Below, piece after piece: positions 60,334 to 64,000 of a stretch of DNA of 64,000 nucleotides. Positions within the stretch are counted from its first letter, which is position 1. Every line of letters begins with the position of its first letter. A model generated the notes under the pieces. It did no database searches. It saw only the letters and a program-made list of their open reading frames with translations, and was not told the origin of the DNA. The stretch covers positions 572,051 through 636,050 of the forward strand of contig SIJG01000087.1 of assembly GCA_023374025.1 (NCBI GenBank). The letters run 5' to 3'. Made by a program: the position numbers and the translations under genes. This DNA comes from Heterodera schachtii (lineage: Eukaryota; Nematoda; Chromadorea; Rhabditida; Heteroderidae).

Positions 60334-60535
60334 CAGAGATTCGATATCTGAGGATTTTTCTTCCATTTTGTGGTCGTTTGAGTGTCGAAGAGAATTTTTT
60401 GAAAAAAGAGGATTGACAAATTTTTGTGGTTTTTGATAGAAAAGTGTTAAAAACGCATGATTTTTGAAAAATTAGCTAATTTGGCAAAATCTTCGAACTT
60501 TTTCTTCAAATCTTAATATTTTTGAAAAATTCTCA

Positions 60536-60783
60536 TTTTATGAATTTTAATTAATTAATTTCCTTTAGATAATTTTATACAAAAAAATAAATCATAGAAT
60601 GCAAATTTCTCCTTTCTTACGAGAAAGAATTAATGGAGTGATTAAGCAGGCCAAAAATGATGATGTTTTTCATTGCACAAGTGCAATTTAGGCATAATTT
60701 TTCCCCAGCCGCGCTTATCGGCACCGCTAGACCCCTAAAAATCCCTTATTTTCTTAAAAAATAGCTAAAAAATCAATAAAATT
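60536..60783. repeat. probable nested insertion inside the 859-bp element
   Basis: Absent from the related element at 14,901. It contains an ATTGCAC-AA-GTGCAAT palindrome (60,672-60,687) and hairpin copy c (60,704-60,729, CCAGCCGCGCT / GGCACCGCTAG), which is the most decayed of the four hairpins with an intact TATC loop. Exact borders and a target duplication were not resolved. Confidence 0.6.
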
Positions 60784-60838
60784 AGACAAATTTTCAACCA
60801 AATCTGTTGAAAATACACTAAAATTTTCAAAATTTCTC

Positions 60839-60864
60839 CCAGTGGCGCCTATTGGCACCGCTGG
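60839..60864. repeat. 26-bp GC-rich hairpin, copy d
   Basis: Stem CCAGTGGCGCC, loop TATT, stem GGCACCGCTGG. The third stem pair is A-T here instead of G-C in copies a and b, so both sides changed together. The position-8 mismatch is kept. It is followed by a C-rich run and TTCCCCAAAAGTTTTTTGGA, as after copy a. Confidence 0.85.
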
Positions 60865-61192
60865 ACCCACTCTCCCCCCCCCCTGCAGTTCCCCAAAAGT
60901 TTTTTGGAAAAATGCGCCGCAAAAAATGTCAAAAATCTGAATTTTCAATCCCGATTACAAATATAGGTTTGCTAATTTACTCTCCAAAATTGTTAAAATC
61001 AATGATGTGAAGTGAGAAATACAGAATTTAATGCTATATTAATTGATAACTTTTGCAAAATGTTTTGGTTGACACCAAAAACTGGTTTTTTGGGGCCTGG
61101 TGTTCTCAATTTTTTGCATTTTTTATGTTTTAAAAAATGAGGATTGTTTATGGCTGAAATGAAGATTTTAAACTTTTGTGATCGCATCTCTG

Positions 61193-61200
61193 AAGTAAAC
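61193..61200 (+). repeat. target-site duplication, right (8 bp)
   Basis: AAGTAAAC, identical to 60,326-60,333. Confidence 0.92.
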
Positions 61201-63384
61201 ACCGTTTATTAATTAATTAGAATTAGTTTACTTTTTCTCCATTCATTTTTGCTCTTATTATTATTAGATGTTTTAGCTTTTTTTAATTCCATTTAATAAT
61301 TATTTTCACATTTATTAAACTTTTAAGATTTCATTAATTATTTTACCTTTAAAATATTGCTATTTTATTTATTTTTAAACTCATGTATTCAGCAGGCTTT
61401 CTGCAACTGAATCCAGCTTAATTGCATTTGTATTATTTGATTTTATTTTTCTTTTAGGCACATCTTATTTTGAATTTTTATCGTTTTTTGCATTTTTATT
61501 TACGGCTTCCATCAAAATTTTTATTAGGCCAAAAAGTACATAAAAATTAAAATATTTGTTTATATGTTCTGTGGTGAAATATTTATATTAATAACTAATT
61601 TAGATAAACTATTATTTTATACAATAGGCTATCAATTCGCGCAATGAAACGAATTAAATTAATTTTAAATTTTAGGCTCAAAGTAATTATTTTTTTGTTA
61701 AAATTACAAAGTTCAATTGGGTAACTTTTACCTGTATTCGGTTAATAATAGAACAAAATGTAAAGAGTTTATTTAAGTGTTTATTGCTTTAAATGAAAAT
61801 TATAAATTCAAAACTTTGAAGGCAAGTAACTTATAATTTTATTTTTAATTGATTTTATTAATTCTTATATAGTTTTATTTTATATTAACAAATTAATTTG
61901 TTTTTTTTTTAATTAGTTTAGGATCACATCGAATAAAATTAATTAAATAGGTAATTATATAAACCAAAGAATATGTGCGGATGAAATGTATTATTATCAA
62001 AATATTTTTGCATATTTATTTATTTCATCACCAGGAAAGTCTCAGTCACGGCTGTTTTTATTTCAAAAGATTAAACCCGAAAATAATATAATAATAGCAA
62101 CATAATATTAAAGACAAATATATTCATAAATAATGTAATTAGGAAGTTTTAAAATAAATTTATATTTTTTTGTAAAACTGGTGCAATTAAAAATTAAAAG
62201 TTAAAATTAAACCTAATTTAATTCACCCAAGGCGAAAAAGTAATTTTTAATTGGAAATTATGTAATGAAAAAAAACTTTAGTATAATTAAAATGGAGAAA
62301 AATAGAAAATATATTATTAAAGGAAAAATAAAATTCCTTTAAAATATAGCCTAAAATTAAAGTAAAAATGAATACGTGCCTTAGAAAGAAATGATTTATA
62401 AATTTTAAAATCTATATAAAAATGGAAGTTATAAAATTCTAAAAATTATGAAAAAATTAATTATCGCAAAAGGATACCAAAGAAATTTAGAAAAAAATCA
62501 AGACCAAGGACATGAAAAGAATAAATAAAAATAAAATAAATTAACAAATTAAAAATGCTTATTCACATTTCCGGAATTTGACCGGAATCCAAAATTAGCT
62601 TAAATATATCAGCTAATATTTTTATATTGACTCTGCATAATTTTTTAACAAAATATATGGAACATTCATTATCCGGTAAAGTGGAATTTCGCCTGGGGAG
62701 CTTTCTTAATATATTTCTAATTATGCCCGCATTCAATTCAAAGTAGGCATTTGCGGCTCCCAGTAGAACGACATTTGCGGTGCTGAAATTTTATGACGCC
62801 CCATAATTAATGAAACATTTTATGTTTTCCTAATTGTATAAGAATACATACTTCACTTAAAAATTTAAAAAGTAAATATATTTCTGTTAGGGAAATCAAA
62901 TTAAAACACACAAAATAATAAGAAAAAGTATAAAATACCCAAATAATTAAACAGCAAAAAAATGGAAATAATATTTAAAATATGATTTTTTAAATAGTGG
63001 AAATAATTTTAAAAACATAAAAATTCGCATAGGTTAATTATATAAAACAGGGACATAATTACTAAAAAAATAATCCATCAGCAAAAAAGAAAAGCGATTA
63101 ATACATAAAAAATAATATTAAATAATTTATGTACATTAAATTAGAGCACATTGAAATTCTCGAAAATTGTACATGACGAAAGACGAGTTTTATGAAAATA
63201 TAAAAATAATGATTTTATTTAAATTAAAAATAATACAAACGAAATATATTTAAGAATATTAGCTCGAACATTAAACAAAATCACTAATAAAGAATAAAAA
63301 ATTAATACCAATTTAAAAAGTCAAACTATACCACAAGTAAAGCATAAGCTAAAGAAAATTAAAATTAATTCTTGAATAAATATA
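61201..63384. other. gene-free AT-rich region ending in a skew-reversed block
   Basis: No gene is supportable and no 60-codon frame lies in it. Family N is at 61,911. From about 62,075 to 63,380 the + strand is A-rich rather than T-rich, as in the block at 32.5-34.2 kb. A GC-richer islet at 62,650-62,810 includes GACATTTGCGGTGCTG, a fragment of the foldback arm word of the 38.5-kb element. Confidence 0.65.
61911..62060 (+). repeat. dispersed repeat family N, copy 2
   Basis: Direct partner of 6,681-6,965. It shares the exact word GGTAATTATATAAACCAAAG and a closely similar GAAAGTCTCAGTCACGGCTG. It lies just before the + strand switches from T-rich to A-rich. Confidence 0.7.
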
Positions 63385-63392
63385 TAATTATT

Positions 63393-63992
63393 AGGGCTTC
63401 TTTTTTTAGGCACAAAAAACCGCGAAATAGGCACCTAAAATAGGCAAAAAAAATCGCAAAATAGGCATTAAATAGGCACAAAAATCCTCAAATAGGCACT
63501 AAAATAGGCAAAAAAATTTTTTTTATTAACGCTTTTTAGGTAGCAAAACTCTAAAAATTAATCAAAAAACCTATTTTACTTTATTTCAATTAGAAAGTTG
63601 TTTTCGATAAAAATAATTTTTTACCACAAAAATTTTTATGAAGAAAAATAATTAATTTTTGGGGACGAATTTTTGTGAAATTTTTTTTTTCAATTCTTAG
63701 GGGTGTATTTTCTGAAATTTTTCAGGTCGATTCTTAGGGGTATAATTTTCATTTTTATTGCATTTTTGGTAAGGATTTTTCCCAAAATCCTGAAAAAGTC
63801 GTCAAAAATGGCGAAATAGGCACAAAAATATGCAAATAGGCATTAAGCACAAAAAAGTCCAAAATAGGCAAAAATAGGCATTATAAAAGTCATCATAGAC
63901 ACCCCAAACAAAGCGGAAAACGCTTTTTTCGTGCTTATCTAAGCGTATTAAGTGCGTAAAAATTTTAGGCATTTGCCTAAAAAAAGAAGCCT
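63393..63992. mobile_element. 600-bp TIR element built of AATAGGCA words
   Basis: The left end reads AGGGCTTCTTTTTTTAGGCA and the right end, reverse-complemented, AGGCTTCTTTTTTTAGGCAA, allowing one extra G at the left. The flanking 8 bases are TAATTATT (63,385-63,392) and TAATAATT (63,993-64,000), a 7 of 8 match. Both subterminal zones carry many direct AATAGGCA or ATAGGCAC words (about ten at the left, six at the right). The middle holds the family K segment (63,661-63,772), also seen as relics at 36,349 and 40,799. The right end carries a perfect TTTTAGGCA/TGCCTAAAA palindrome (63,963-63,982). There is no coding capacity. Assignment to hAT-like elements rests on duplication length only. Confidence 0.88.
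63661..63772 (-). repeat. family K segment inside the AATAGGCA element
   Basis: Reverse complement reads AATGCAATAAAAATGAAAAT, TATACCCCTAAGAATCGACC, AAATACACCCCTAAGAATTG. It matches 40,799-40,915 and 36,349-36,455 in order. Confidence 0.75.
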
Positions 63993-64000
63993 TAATAATT

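Larger units (their letters stand above)
60334..61192 (+). mobile_element. 859-bp hAT-like miniature element (GAGGATTTTT type, with insert)
   Basis: Same family as 14,901-15,430. The left end CAGAGATTCGATATCTGAGG and right end (reverse complement) CAGAGATGCGATCAC form the terminal inverted repeat, and a perfect 8-bp duplication AAGTAAAC flanks it. The left 200 bp track the 14,901 element (TTTTGTGGTC, AAAAACGCATGATTTTT, GGCAAAAT-TTCGAACTTTT, TCTTCAAATCTTAA). About 250 bp at 60,536-60,783 have no counterpart there and carry their own GC hairpin and an ATTGCAC/GTGCAAT palindrome, so they look like a nested insertion. The minus frames of 64 and 67 codons inside it are not genes. Confidence 0.92.

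Noticed and set aside
63393..63992. TAGGC-containing words suggesting nematode telomere repeats
   Set aside because: The words are scattered AATAGGCA and ATAGGCAC, not tandem TTAGGC, and they lie inside a TIR element with flanking duplications.

Overview
The window is extremely A+T-rich eukaryotic DNA with no protein-coding gene, rRNA, tRNA or CRISPR array that I can support. The longest open frames are either by-products of a short-period minisatellite or short Phe/Leu/Ile/Tyr-rich frames of the kind T-rich DNA produces by chance. The organism cannot be named from genes. Small TIR elements with 8-bp target duplications, many short decayed repeats and scattered GC-rich low-complexity islands fit an AT-rich invertebrate. 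A nematode is my best guess, at low confidence.

Layout. 1-11.7 kb: gene-free, T-rich on the + strand, built largely of diverged dispersed repeats. 11.95-12.37 kb: a GC-richer minisatellite with a 15-bp unit and a 121/136-bp higher-order period. 12.4-14.9 kb: decayed repeats. 14,901-15,430: a 530-bp TIR element with an 8-bp target duplication. 15.4-32.5 kb: more decayed repeats, a long imperfect hairpin at 20.7-21.0 kb, and GC-rich islands built on ACGGAT (27.5 kb) and CCCGGT (28.6 kb) words. 32.5-34.2 kb: a block where the skew flips to A-rich. 38.5-39.3 kb: a foldback-like element with GC-rich subrepeat arms. 41.76-50.36 kb: a recent direct triplication, two near-identical 3.7-kb copies followed by a third with two internal deletions. 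50.4-59.9 kb: dispersed repeats. 59.94-61.20 kb: two different hAT-like miniature elements side by side, each with a perfect 8-bp target duplication. 62.1-63.4 kb: a second A-rich block. 63,393-63,992: a 600-bp TIR element made of AATAGGCA words, whose right target duplication ends on the last base of the window.

How the parts relate. Almost all the dispersed repeat pairs are in direct orientation, and the inverted examples found lie where the A/T skew changes. A module, GTTAACAAA..CTCAAATTTTCAAAATTT followed by a 26-bp GC hairpin, recurs inside elements whose ends differ and, in part, in the triplicated unit. Three of its hairpins have paired substitutions that preserve the stem. That hairpin module and the direct-orientation T-strand mosaic are the most unusual signals here.
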